From assembly GCA_003427395.1 (NCBI GenBank), contig BFEA01000500.1, forward strand, positions 448,344 through 512,343: a stretch of 64,000 nucleotides of DNA. The letters are read 5' to 3'. The notes beneath the pieces were generated by a model. The model was not told the origin of the DNA. It did not search any database and was given only the letters and a program-made list of their open reading frames with translations. The stretch's first letter is position 1. Every line of letters begins with the position of its first letter. Position numbers and translations under genes: made by a program. The DNA is from Chara braunii (Eukaryota; Streptophyta; Charophyceae; Charales; Characeae). This document shows, piece after piece, positions 10,791-22,322 of the stretch.

Positions 10791-12540
10791 GCAATATCCC
10801 CCTTCCCAATGATGGATCTGGCCTCACTACTAAGCTTGCAACCTCAAGCTATGTTAGCTAAGGGTGACTTTGCATTCTTGCAGCTTGTCCTCGGTTAGCT
10901 CCACCAGTAGGACGGACAATGCAGCAATCAAGCGGTATAATTTGCACCTTGTAGCTGGATTGCTGCTGTTTCACTTAGCAACAACCAGCGTCGTTGGCCA
11001 AGGGGTAGGCCTATGGTCAATGACCTTCCACCCTCTACCTCTTCGATTGGCAAGATAACTAGCGCCTCCGTCAGCAAATAAGTCGTCAGGCCCCGTTGCA
11101 GCAACCCCAAGTATGTCGGTCAGAGCTCAACACAGGCTGTGAGTCAAGAACACAACCCTCCTTCATGTCGAAGTAAAACAACAACGGGTGAAGAAAGTTG
11201 AAACGTAGCAGCAAGCCAATCAGGGTCAGTCACCGCTCCGGCGTTCACCGGCAAGGTCTTTACCTATGTCGCCAGTCTCCTGAAGTCGGAGCCTACGAAC
11301 CGGACTGCGACAGTAGCCTCTTGTCTAAACGACCAACGATAGGCTCCGCGGTCTGAGCATACAGCAACCGCCCTCCTTCATCCTTGTTGTCCCCTATTCG
11401 GAAACGGTTTATCTTAGCCCACACGACAAAGATGCACAACAAGGTACCGCGATCGCTCCTTCAATTTAATAGCAACATCAAACTTGCCTCCCCGACACTT
11501 GATCTCGATAACACCACCAACCTCGGGAATACGGGTCGTAGTCAAGCAACAAAAGTACAACAATCTGTTGTTCAAATGCAGCCGATTGTATAACCAAAGT
11601 CAATAACAACAATGTCCGTTCGAGGAAAGTAAGTGCCCTCTAAACGCCGCCACCTTGATAGCAAGAAAAATAACGTTTGCTTGAAGGCACCGGCTCGACG
11701 AAGGCCGTTTCCCCTGTCGGCAAAAAGCGGCTCCAGTTTCGAGTCAACCGCTCAGCACTGCAGTGGCAACTCCAAAAAGTTATAACACAGGGAATCCGCT
11801 CTTCAACAGTGGCCCGATGTTGCAACAAGGTGTACTCCCCCGCTGACGAAAGGGGCAATTCAAGTCACAGCTCCAAACCCGAAGAGGCAGCAGCAGCGAC
11901 ATCAGTACTGCAGACGACCTAGTAGTTAGCTGCCACCAAAACCCGGTTGACAATGACCGCTTTGGAGCTTTGCAGGCGCGACAACCCTCTCCCAACAGCT
12001 GTCCAGGAAGTTGGAGTCTTCTTAGCTAGCCGAACTCACTAGATCAAAACACACGAGCATTCGACAAAAGGCATCCGAACACTCTCCCGATGTTGAAACA
12101 CGGGAAAACACATTCAGTCCCCCCGCTGCTGCACCCACCTACCACTTGCAATCTCTTCGTTCGAAGAAGGTGAGTTTCTCATACTCACTCACCTATCCCC
12201 TTGTTGTTTCCTCCCGCTCTCGCGGCTTCCAACTCCATTCATAATTTTCTCTCTCAGGGTGGATACATCTGACGAGCCGCACTAACCAGATTCACACGTT
12301 CGTGACGCATGAAGACTATGACTTTGACCACAAGGAAGAACTCAAACACGATTTCATACAGTGATGAACGCGCATGGATGGCGAAGGCAACAATAACAAT
12401 AGCGGGATGGGCCGACACGATCGTAAGGAATACTCCCGTCAACAAGCTGAGGAAAAAAAAAATCGGAACAAATCCTCCAATAAGACATGGGAATATGCGT
12501 TGTTTCCTAGTCATGCGCGTACTAGAGAGATAGAGAGAAG
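10791..12540. other. GC- and CAG/CAA-rich noncoding stretch
   Basis: Many CAGCAA, GTTGCAAC and CCGC-type strings and only short overlapping frames. It corresponds in order to 18.95-19.86 kb but is about 1 kb longer. No gene supported. Confidence 0.4.
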
Positions 12541-12850
12541 CCTGTGTAGACCCCCGTACGAATACGGGCCGTACGTACGGCCGTACGTACGGGCTCATAT
12601 GGTAGTACGGACTGTACATACGAAAAAAAAGCAAAAACAAAAATCAAAAAAATATGGAAAAAAAAAATGTTATGCAGAAAAATAAACTGAAACACTTTTG
12701 ACTTAGGGTCATATTGAAATTCGTTACCAAATTTGAGATAAAAAAACAAAACGATTCCTTTTTTTTTTTTTTTTTTTTTCGTACGGGGCTGTACATACGG
12801 TCGTACGGTCGTACAATAAACCCGCCGTACGTCGTACGTCGTACGGGGTG
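12541..12850. mobile_element. Fold-back element made of CGTACG palindromes
   Basis: Left arm at about 12548-12621 (CCCGTACGAATACGGG, CCGTACGTACGG, ...ACTGTACATACG) and right arm at about 12780-12849 (CGTACGGGGCTGTACATACG, CCGTACGTCGTACGTCGTAC) are inverted copies. The centre is A- and T-rich (12622-12779, with a T run at 12759-12779). No ORF is credible. It lies inside repeat A and has no counterpart in repeat B, so it is probably a later insertion. Confidence 0.55.
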
Positions 12851-12963
12851 CAACACATAAGCTATTTCCGTCAATAGGATTAACAACGCTCTGACCAACA
12901 GGTAAGTCCCCAACTTCGTTGCCTAGTCTCACATACTTCTGTCGTTAGGATGAGCAAGAATTC

Positions 12964-13540
12964 GAATGAATCTTCCCCTAGAGCACGGGGAGATACATCG
13001 TAGTACTTTCACGATTACTATTCTCTTCTGGTTGCAGTTGTTAATACCAACTCTGGCTAGATCACTAACCTATAATCAAAAACTAACATCACCATCATGC
13101 TCGCAATGGCCAAAGACCTCGGTTTGGACATTTCCCTCGCTCGATTTCCTCGAGAATCGAGCGAGATTTTCCTTTTCTCGCGCGGCTATATTCTCCCTCT
13201 CGACATCTCCGCGCATTCCCTTTTATATCTAACTCTTATTCTACACAACTAACTCCAAATCTAACAACACCAAAGTGTTTGCACCACAAAAGAACCCTTA
13301 TCTAGGCTCATTCCTTGCCCGATTTTGTCAAGAATCGCGCGAGTTATCCTCTCTCCGTTGCGCATTGCTCGACTCCCCACCATCTCCGACTTCTTCCTGG
13401 CTTCACGCACACGTAGCGTAACAACTCATCCGAGTTCGAACCTCCATCCACCGTCTTCGCTCTTCGTCAGTGTTGAATAGTGCTCTGACCCACACATCGC
13501 AAAGGGCGTAGGTCGATGCAGATAGTGGAACGACGATCAT
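12964..13540. repeat. About 180-bp tandem repeats with inverted core (repeat A)
   Basis: At least two units. Each has an inverted core (CTCGCTCGATT / AATCGAGCGAG at 13136-13165, perfect 11-bp arms; a weaker CGATT/AATCG at 13320-13337), then TTTCCTTTTCTCGCG-like, CATCTCCGCGC-like and TAACTCTTATTCTACACAAC-like segments. Spacing is about 181 bp. Homologous units stand at 20.0-20.6 kb. Confidence 0.6.
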
Positions 13541-13824
13541 GGAATCCGAAACCCACTAGAGAGTGCATAACAACTTACCTCTCCGAGTTGGCCAGCCAGG
13601 CCCAGCCTTGACAATGCAAAGCGTTGAGGCGCCCGTCCTATGCTTGGCTGTCACAACGGTTCCAATGTCTCGATAGGTACGAGGGCGCAAGGCCTGCTGG
13701 CTGCTGCTAAGCCTAGAGCACGCGCCTCGGTGAGGTCGGCCCCAGTGCAAGTCTTTGTAGTAATAGCAATAATCAAAATGGATTCTTGAAAACCAAAGTG
13801 GGGGAGGGTTCGAGGCAAACTGAG

Positions 13825-14256
13825 CTACACCGCGGCCCTGCCTTGGTGCCCCGGCACATGGGTTAGTACTTGCTTTTCCCCGTCACGGGACACTTCCCTC
13901 GCCCACTTTGCTGCAGCTGCCTCAGCTACCCTCAAGGGTTTAGCAAGCAGGCTTCCATGCCCCAGTGCCAATTTTATCCCATGCTCGACCCAAAGGGTGG
14001 CAGAGGCGTACAGCGTCACCCTCACAATTGCGCATTCCTGCTGGTCATCGAACCCAGACTCGATCCAGACAAAGATGTTCGTGCCCATCATCATGCCCCA
14101 CCATGAGGAAATGTACTCTCGTTCTCTGACTCGCCTGGGTAAAGACACCTCGAACCCTCCTTCTTTCTCAACTGGCCTGAGCATACGCGGGTCTTCCCGT
14201 GCATAAGGCATCCTGAGTTGCCTTTGCTTGGTCTGGGTTCTGCCCATCACAGACAA
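13825..14256 (-). CDS. Unrecognised minus-strand ORF between the long repeats
   Basis: The frame is open for 143 codons. Visible features are an acidic/basic start (TQTKQRQLRMPYAREDPRM), a Trp/Met-rich SSWWGMMMGTNIFVWIESGF, and an Ala-rich helix (LRVAEAAAAKWAREVSRDG). The first codon used here is not secure. It sits just inside the proposed PBS of the minus-strand retroelement, where gag would start, but it has no zinc knuckle or other gag mark. It could be a remnant or a chance frame. Confidence 0.3.
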   Translation of the reverse strand: MSVMGRTQTKQRQLRMPYAREDPRMLRPVEKEGGFEVSLPRRVREREYISSWWGMMMGTNIFVWIESGFDDQQECAIVRVTLYASATLWVEHGIKLALGHGSLLAKPLRVAEAAAAKWAREVSRDGEKQVLTHVPGHQGRAAV

Positions 14257-14349
14257 ACGTCCAGCAGACGCCTTCCATTATTAACCTGGTAGCGATCCAA
14301 ACGTGCAGGCTAAATGACCAACTATGAGTCAGATACTGGACTGAAGACA

Positions 14350-15180
14350 TACATATAAATTCCTATAGACTTGATAAAATCCCAAGTATAATCCCAATAA
14401 AATAACCCGTACGGAATACTTCCGAAAATGACATCTACTTAAAAATATACCTTCACACTTAGACATAACCTAAGCTGTCTAACATTAATTACTACCTCCC
14501 CCGCTCCCTTAAAGGTGAGTCAACTAGTCTAAGTGGTAGCCCTTCCACAGCTACTCCAACTCCCTCTAGGATTAGGTGTTCTTTTGCGTAAAGGGGGTAT
14601 TACCCAGACTCACTACTCCCTGTAGCAGAACATCTGCTTAGAATTCAAACTCAAACATGTAAGTTGATGCAAGTAATATCCTTCAGCTTTCCTTAACCTA
14701 CTTCTCCTCAAGGCGCACAGACAATTTCTAATCTGCCACCTAGGAGGGGATCTATACCTTCAACTCTTGACAGAGGAAATATTATCTCGCTTAGCCTTAG
14801 CTCCATTCTGATGCAACCGTATTCCCAATCAGTTAGACGACTCTTATGGCAGTCAGGGACGGTACACCATAGGGATAACCCTCACAATAGTCATGATTAA
14901 CCTTAGTCACGCCAAACACGCAAAGCACCGTCCAGGCCTGCCAGCTATCGGATCAGAAAGGCTACAAATCTCAAATATCATCATGCCAGTCAAGGTCGGT
15001 GAATGCAGAATCGAAACACTTATCGCCCTCGAGCCACTCATACCACAACTACTCCAAGTCAGGTCACATCAATCAAAATCACATCGCCTAACCATAAAAC
15101 TCAAAGACTTCTTACTTTGCCTATTTCTTACTTCCAATACCCGGATGTCGTTCCACCAGGGACAACGATAGGCAACCGTT
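14350..15180. other. Noncoding leader-like stretch
   Basis: AT-moderate sequence with no recognised gene. If the PBS at 15181 is real, this is the leader of a minus-strand LTR element. Confidence 0.35.
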
Positions 15181-15199
15181 ATCCCCGGCAACGGCGCCA
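15181..15199 (-). promoter_or_regulatory. Primer-binding site matching the tRNA-Asp 3' end
   Basis: The plus strand reads ATCCCCGGCAACGGCGCCA, the 3' end of plant tRNA-Asp(GTC) including CCA. On the minus strand this is the classic TGGCGCCGTTGCCGGGGAT primer-binding site of many plant LTR retrotransposons. A PBS lies just inside the 5' LTR, which would place that LTR at higher coordinates (15.2 kb upward) and the element on the minus strand. No clear TG/CA LTR edge is visible next to it. Confidence 0.65.
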
Positions 15200-16224
15200 C
15201 CAGTCGAGCGCATCGGTCCGGCACCGCACGGGGCAGCGTGGGACCCTCCCAGCCGCGTCACGCAGGAGTTGGATAAATCCTTCGTCGCAAATATACATGT
15301 GGAGCTTCCGCAAGCCGCTCCGGCCGAGTGCGCCAGCCATACCTCTCGTGAGCCCCTACGACAGGACAGGGCCTACACGAGGCACGACCTACCTCCACCT
15401 TACGGGAGCTGTCACCTCCCTTCGGTGGGCGTATCCCCGCCGAGCTACCAGTCCACAATACGAAAGCTAATCAGTTGCAATCGCAGAGGTGGACCAGCCG
15501 AGGGCGTTTCTCGTTCGCTGTAGCATAGGGGGTACGTGCGGTAATACGCCTCTATCGGACCCGCACGCGAACCCACATCTTGGGGGGCTGAGGTCCCAAG
15601 CGCGACTCGTCGTCCGTCAACTAGGACGCATCCCATACACCACGCGCACACCACTTTACGAACACAACAATAAAACACACACACACACATACGCACACGA
15701 AACGACACAACACAAACAACGCGACACGCGCGGACGCAGGGCCTACTCATATCGACTCGCAATGCGAGCGTACGCAAGCAGTCGCAATGATGACGTACTA
15801 TGTAGTACCCATATTCGCACGGTCCTCGTTAATTTCGAGGGTCGCATTTGACACTCAAGTGTCGGCTGACACGCGCCTTGAGGGTTAATCTCTCGACGTT
15901 GGACATTCGCCGAGCGCGGTTGAAGACCACACACCCTCTTCTGCACCTTATGCAAAGCGGGTGGTATACAGGTCCACACCTGTGGTGGTAGTCGTTTCTT
16001 GCGGTCCTGGGGATAAGTCCTACCATAGGCCTGGGCAAAAGTCAAGGGGTTTGACTTTGACGGCTGTCACGGACTACAACCATACAAACTCTAAAAAGCA
16101 AGGGTAAAAAAAGAACCCTCCTTCTCTTTCAAGGCACAATCTGGATAACCCTTATGCATAAGCACTGTAGGCCTCTCAAACACGCAGGGCACTCATAAAT
16201 ATATAAGGGTTAGTTATACAGGAC
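15200..16224. other. GC-rich noncoding stretch with a short AC microsatellite
   Basis: GC-rich with many CG dinucleotides, plus an AC run at about 15675-15690. Frames overlap on both strands without a recognisable product. It may be the 3' part of the 5' LTR. Confidence 0.35.
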
Positions 16225-18950
16225 GATCACTTCTTACAGTCAGAGTTGGTCTCCTTTTAGCCATATATATATATATATGTAATCGCAGGCAGTCACATCC
16301 AGAGTCCGAACCACAACCATACCTGCAATCACATCAAAGATTCAACAAAAAGTCCACGCACTACACGGGGTCAACTTCAATCATTCTCTGCACTCATAGC
16401 CCTCACCTTAGCCATACAAGCCTTACTCGTGGAACTCTCAAATAAATACTCAGTACTTTTGTTGGATGACCATTCAATAAAGTCTGGGTGAAAACACAAC
16501 AAAACAGTTCAATCACAAGGCTAAAGCCTTTAGGTTGAGTGACAGGATTGAGTTGAAGTTGAATCGTAAACCGACGAATCGGCAACCGACCTGTTATCAA
16601 TGATAACAGAAGATGACCCTCAAGGGGTCAAGCTGAGTCTAGTCCTGATCTTGAATCAAACGATCCAAAGAACCTGTAACACATGACAGGCCAATGCCCC
16701 AGGCTAAACCTATAAGTCCATGGAGAATAATCCCCATATGACGATCTTACTCAAGCATCGTAATTAACTAAGCCTAAATCTATCTCTAAACCAGTGTCCA
16801 AAACAAAGGTAGATCAACTGCAGAATCTTTCCTATTCAGTGTGGATCGCCAGAATCGCCACCTGTCAAAATATAATCTATCTCCTTTAAACTAAGAAAAT
16901 TTCGGCAGCGCTTCCCATAGGAAAAGTGTCTTTCCAAAATTTATATAAGTTCATGTATGAAAGCATAAATAATCTCTAACTCTGGAAAGTCAAAATTTGT
17001 CTAACTCCCTGAATTGGTAGAAATTTTGGCAGCATTCCCTTTAGAAAGGGAGACTTCCCAGATTTATACTAAGTCAGATACGAACTCAAAAGACAACCTG
17101 AGTTCAACCCAGACAAGATTCAACTAGCTCCTTAGTTTTGCAGAAATTTCGGCAGCACTCCCTTTAGAAAAATGTTATTCCAAAATTTATACAAGGCTAA
17201 GTTCAGAACTTTTGAAAGTGACTTTGACTTCTCAAAGTCCAATTTTGTCTAGCTCCCTGAATCAGCAAAAATTTGGGCAGCGCTCCCTTTAGAAAAGGAG
17301 ATTTTCCATATTTTTACCAGGTCAGATATAGAAAGACAAGTCGAACTCGGACAAGTCAAAAATTTGACTAACTCTTCGGATTTGTAAAAATTTCGGCAGC
17401 GATTCCCGTAGAGAAAGTAGCTTGTCAAGATTTATACAAAGCCAAGTACAAAAAAATTATCCCAGAAAAATGCGAGAATTGATCTAAGTAAACATAAAGT
17501 TAGCTCAGAAAATCAAGAATTGAAACTAACTCCTATGACTCTAGCACGTGGCGATCGACTAAAGCAACTACCTATCAAACTAAAACTTAGACCAAGTAGT
17601 AGCCCCTCTCAATCACATGCAAACCAAACCACGAATGTAAGTAATCTCACCATCCCAAGTTCATTCCATATAGATAGTTTATGAATCTTTTAAGTCCTTG
17701 AACCCTTATTTCCCTCTTACATAAGACATAGAGCTAGACCATTCGGCATGGAAACAATGCCCAGCTTGCCTTTAAGATATACACGAACAGGTTGCACAAT
17801 TACTTCTCTCTTCTTTTGGGCATATGACTAGGCCATTCGCCATGGAAACAATGCCTAGCCACCCTGAGCCGTTTAATATCCAAAATTTAGTATTTCTCTG
17901 ACTTTGTTTTCAAAAAAAGGAAAGCAAATATGGGCAGGGCACTGAACCATTCGCTATGGAAACAATGTTCGGCTTGCCCAGACTATTCTCATTTATACTC
18001 TGAATTTTTTCCTTTCTCCTCTTGATGATATGGCTTAACGTTGGACCATTCACCATGGAAACAATGCCCAGCTGCCAGTTCACATGCAAATATATATAAA
18101 GTATTTTTCCTTTATACTCAGTTTAACTTATGTGCGTGGTTTTCAGGCTAAACCATTCACGTAGAAACAATGTTTAGCCTTATACCAGAAATTCTCGCTC
18201 AGAATAAAACAAGAACTTAAACTCCTTCAATCAGGCAAACCCCTAGAGTTAACTAGAGCAACCAGGTCATTTACCATGGAAATAATGTCTGGTCCTTCAG
18301 AAAACAGTCAAATAAACATAGCCCTGAGCCATTCACAGTAAAAACAATGCTCAGGCTTTGGTTGCCCGGTCAAACACATGCAGTCTACCTTCCTCCCACC
18401 TTCCGCCAGTTCATCCTTAGTCTGCTTTCAATCAGAACAAAGATGAAACTTAAACTTCACCCTCACACATTCCTTCCTTCTGATCTGATTGGGTCCTGAA
18501 GAGAAAACAATAATCATAGGGACAAACTCATGCATACATCAATCAGACTGGAGGGAGATAGGCAAGCACGGGTAGTAGTGGATTATACAGAAGGAGATGG
18601 TATACCTGATAGTTCCCTGCCTCCAGAACCTCGTCTAGGTTCCGGCAGAGCTCCCGCAATCGGTGGGTGGACTCCCCACAGAGTCTTAACGCGGACCTAC
18701 GGGTTGCAATCCCATCTGCCGCCTTCCTCTCGTAACCAAGGACTAGACTGAGAGTAAGAAGGGCAAAAGAAGAGGGTTTGAGACTCTCAGATACAGGAAG
18801 GGTGCACTCAGACTCGCAGGAGAGGGCCTTGAAACCTTGACTCGCCTGAGGGCCCCACAATGATGGCCAAACACGCAGTTGCCGGTCAAATCGAAGTCAA
18901 ACTGCTAGAACTGCCCCTCCTAACGAACCTCGACCAACTTTTAAACGCAG
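16225..18950. repeat. Long direct repeat B (possible 5' LTR portion)
   Basis: Collinear partner of 7950-10790, diverged throughout by substitutions and small indels. It contains the same five 120-bp units (GGCAGC cores near 16903, 17026, 17149, 17275 and 17395), the stem-loop array, and the GC-rich end with CTACGGGTTGCAATCCC. No coding potential is seen. Confidence 0.7.
17733..18357 (+). repeat. Stem-loop array, copy B (seven units)
   Basis: The loop here reads mostly ATTCRCCATGGAAACAAT rather than ATTCAGCTTAGAAACAAT. Stems: CTAGGC/GCCTAG (17828-17858, perfect), CTGAAC/GTTCGG with an outer TGGGCA/TGCCCA (17931-17980), GTTGGAC/GCCCAGC (18040-18072), AGGCTAAAC/GTTTAGCCT (18145-18180, perfect 9 bp), ACCAGGT/GTCTGGT (18261-18293) and CCTGAGC/GCTCAGG (18323-18355, perfect). 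The first unit at 17733 has two mismatches. The bulged C before ATT is kept in every unit. Confidence 0.7.
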
Positions 18951-19860
18951 CGGCAGTACTCAACGACGGTCAACGGCCATAGCAGCAACCACCGGCAGCA
19001 GCGGTCCGCGCACAGTCCATTGCCGCAGGCAGCAGCACACCGCGGTGGCCAACAGCCACAGTAGCAGTCCAATCCCAGCTCGCGACAGCCAGAAGTAACA
19101 ACAATAGCAACAGTGATACGCAACAAGTCTGGCAGCCCCGCGACTGCTTCTCATGCTATAGTAACGGCACTGCACAGTGCTGGTTAGCAAAAGCTCAGCA
19201 GCGACTGTGCTGCGGTAGACAACAACACATAGAGGCAGGCAGCGTAATTACGCTCCAAGTACCCAAATTTTTGGCGCCCCCCCCCCCAATTGGACGGGCT
19301 CATGCTCAAAGCCCCCTCTTCGCAGCCATGGCCATGTCGGACGCGCGCCACCCCTCCGAGCTCACGCTGAGCACTGCCCAGGCTTACGAGTCTGGCCTCA
19401 ACTCCCCTGATACGCCCGATACCGTGCCCCCCGACTCAGGTCACCGGTATGTTCTAACAAGGCAGGTATGGTCCCTCGCCTATGCCCCTGCACGCGCAAG
19501 CCTAACCACGTGCGCAATAGGACCGCGATCAGGCGAAGTGAGGCACTAGTCGGAGAAAGCATCGACTGTAATGGCGAGGATACGACATTCAACCTGAAGA
19601 AAAACCACACCTACGAGGACGATCACAAGGAAAGTTAGGCACAACTTCGTCTAGCATGGCCGCAGTACGAAATGCGGAGGCACGGCGACCTCTCCCTCCT
19701 GTGCTATCTTGGGAGTGAATCCTCCACCAGAGTACGGGTGGGTTCGCGACTTCCGGCCACGCACGCAGTGGAAGGGGGAGGAGCCACGCACCGGCCTGCA
19801 AGCAAGCTTCCTACCCCGCGACTAGCCACCCGCCACTCCTTCTAAGAGGCCAAGTAAAGT
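18951..19860. other. CAG/GCAGC-rich noncoding stretch
   Basis: Counterpart of 10.8-12.9 kb. Contains GCAGCAACCACCGGCAGCAG-type text and a run of nine C at about 19277. No gene is supported. Confidence 0.4.
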
Positions 19861-19989
19861 CGAATGAATCTTTCCCAAAAACGTGGCCGGGTGCATATGT
19901 CCTATTAGCTTTCTCTTCCCGGCCTCCCCCGATATCTATTTTTCATCTACTTCCCCTCCTAGCTTTCTAACCGCTCATCTAACACTGTC

Positions 19990-20620
19990 ATTCGTGTCGC
20001 CTCGGCTCATAGCCCCCCCCTTTCGCATCTTCGTTCATCAGAAATGGCCGAGAGACTGCCATGTAAGGCGAAACTTCACTTCTGCGCCCTCCATGGCTCC
20101 GCGCGGACACACTCCCCCACACCGACTAACTTACTAATCCACCCCGAAATCTGACCGTGCCATCACTCTCGCATACCTCAACAACCTCGACTTACTATCC
20201 TCCCTTGTCCGATTCCGTAGAAAATCGGGGGAGCTTCCCCTTTTTTCCTTCCGCCATCTTCACCGTCCGCTATAGCTCCGCGGACCCCCTTTTTCAACTA
20301 ACTCAACTTATACTAATCTAACCTCAAAACTAACTACATCTTTGAATTCGCCTACCTCACAAACATTAATCTACCAACTTTTTTCACTCGAGAAATCTCG
20401 ATTTTTTCACTCCTTACCTTCTCTCCTCCCTGCCATAGCCTCCGCGCAGGCTTTTTCTTACTAACTTCTAATTTACTCAACTACCCCCAAAACTAACGGC
20501 GCCATTAGAATCGCCCTGCCCAAAAACCTCAACTCCAACCCTTCACTCACCTAGATCCATCAAGGATCGAGTGCAATCTCGGTCCTCCCCCGTACTGCCC
20601 CTATTTTTATCAGATGTCCC
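19990..20620. repeat. About 180-bp tandem repeats with inverted core (repeat B)
   Basis: Three to four degenerate units with cores near 20040, 20209 (CCGATT/AATCGG), 20387 (CTCGAGAAATCTCGATT) and 20554 (GATCC/GGATC), about 180 bp apart. Each is followed by a C/T-rich stretch, CTCCGCG and ACTAACT-rich text as in 13.1-13.5 kb. Confidence 0.55.
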
Positions 20621-21860
20621 GAAGGACCTCACCCCGGGCACCATCCCTACGGTCCTTCTGGGGCTCGAGCGGCCTTAGGCGGCTCTCAACACCCCGTCAC
20701 TACTCCGCAGGTTAAGTCATCTGGGATCGCACACAGGCCTGTGTTCCACCAATTTGGCGGTGTCCCCACTATGCTAAGCTTTTTGGGTCCGCGGCTGGTC
20801 TCAAAACCTGTGCAGGTCCCAAAAAGAAAATAATAAAATAATAAAATTTTGATCCACCCTCCAAGAAAGACGGAACAACTAGGGGGACCGGGGCGCGGGG
20901 CTTACCACCACTTTCCTTCGGCCCTGCAGCGTGGGTCCGCAATCGGACTCCCCCGACAAAACTAAGGGGGATAGTCCCGCGGGACCCTCAACCCCTCAGC
21001 CCTCCCGACGCTCCGCTGGTCCTTTGTCGACGCCCGCCGGCCTTGATCCTCGATCCTCCGTATCGTCAACCCAATGTCGTAACCTATAGGGCTAAGCCCA
21101 AGCCTGAAACCAATACACGCCGAGTGTCATATAAGGCGGTGCGGCGCTGCGCTCAGGGCCAGGGAAATTGGCCTGAGCCTCATCCCCGCCTACAACCGTG
21201 CGAGCGGCCGCCCAACGTCTGCGCCGACTTACCAAAGTTGTACCACAACCGCCACTCGCGCCCCTCCGCGTGCCCGAGACCTACCACAGTCACACTGTCG
21301 CGGTCGTCGTCGTCGTCCTCGCACGCGCGCTCGCCCCGGCCAACGCATCAATCAAAGGGAAATATCCCTAGTTCTTGCTTAATCAAAAATAAATAGGCAT
21401 TAATAATATCATTAAACAGAACGACCGATGTCCGTGCCGGCTTTATGATCAACAACAGAAAAGAATCACGCGCGCCTCAAACCTGCGCGCCCACGCACTC
21501 TCTATTATAGTCAACCATCCAGTCAACGTAAGTCACAGAGGCAGCCGCGCATAGCGCGGTATACTTAAACTTTAAACCAAAACTATTTTTTGTCACTCGC
21601 AAAAACCAGGGCGGATACCCTTGTAAGGGTATTCGCGCCGACAACAGACACGTAAGCACACACCACCGCACGTGCGCGCACACGAGTGCGCTACCATGCG
21701 CACCCATGTGCACATGTGCGGTGGTGTGTGCTTACGTGTCCATGTGTGTGTGTGTGTGCGTGCATGCGCGCGTGTGTGTACATTTTTATACTTAGCTTAT
21801 GTATTTTATTGTATCATTTTATTTCATTTTCAATTGCACATCAGTATATGCATAAGGATC
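20621..21860. other. GC-rich noncoding stretch ending in TG-rich text
   Basis: No recognised gene. Includes an AATAATAAAATAATAAAA island at 20829-20846, GTCGTCGTCGTC at about 21304 and GTGTGTGTG-rich text at 21740-21780. Confidence 0.4.
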
Positions 21861-21867
21861 AACTAGA

Positions 21868-21868
<1 letters not shown>

Positions 21869-21961
<93 letters not shown>

Positions 21962-22067
21962 NNNNNNNNNNNNNNNNNNNNNNNNNNNNNNNNNNNNNNN
22001 NNNNNNNNNNNNNNNNNNNNNNNNNNNNNNNNNNNNNNNNNNNNNNNNNNNNNNNNNNNNNNNNNNN

Positions 22068-22127
<60 letters not shown>
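21869..22127. repeat. (AC)n(AG)n microsatellite with assembly gap
   Basis: An AC run (21869-21899) passes into an AG run that surrounds 106 N (21962-22067) and resumes to about 22126. The true array length is unknown. Confidence 0.95.
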
Positions 22128-22322
22128 GAGGAAAGGAAGACTGGCCGTGAGGAATTGACGAAATCCAATCAGCAACCACAATTAAAATAGCCATGGAAGT
22201 GGTGAAATGTAGCTCCGACACGACGGACCCCGGCATCAAAAAAGGCTGACGAATGACATAAAAGTTAATAACAAAAAAACAAGAATTAAAAAAAGTTTAA
22301 AAACTACCAAAATTAAAAAGCG

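Noticed and set aside
15003-15851. Overlapping plus-strand frames of 84-155 codons in GC-rich DNA
   Set aside because: Frames are open because of GC content, overlap each other, and match nothing recognisable.
21686-22239. Frames with long Arg-Glu or Ser-Leu runs
   Set aside because: Translations of the AG microsatellite and N gap.
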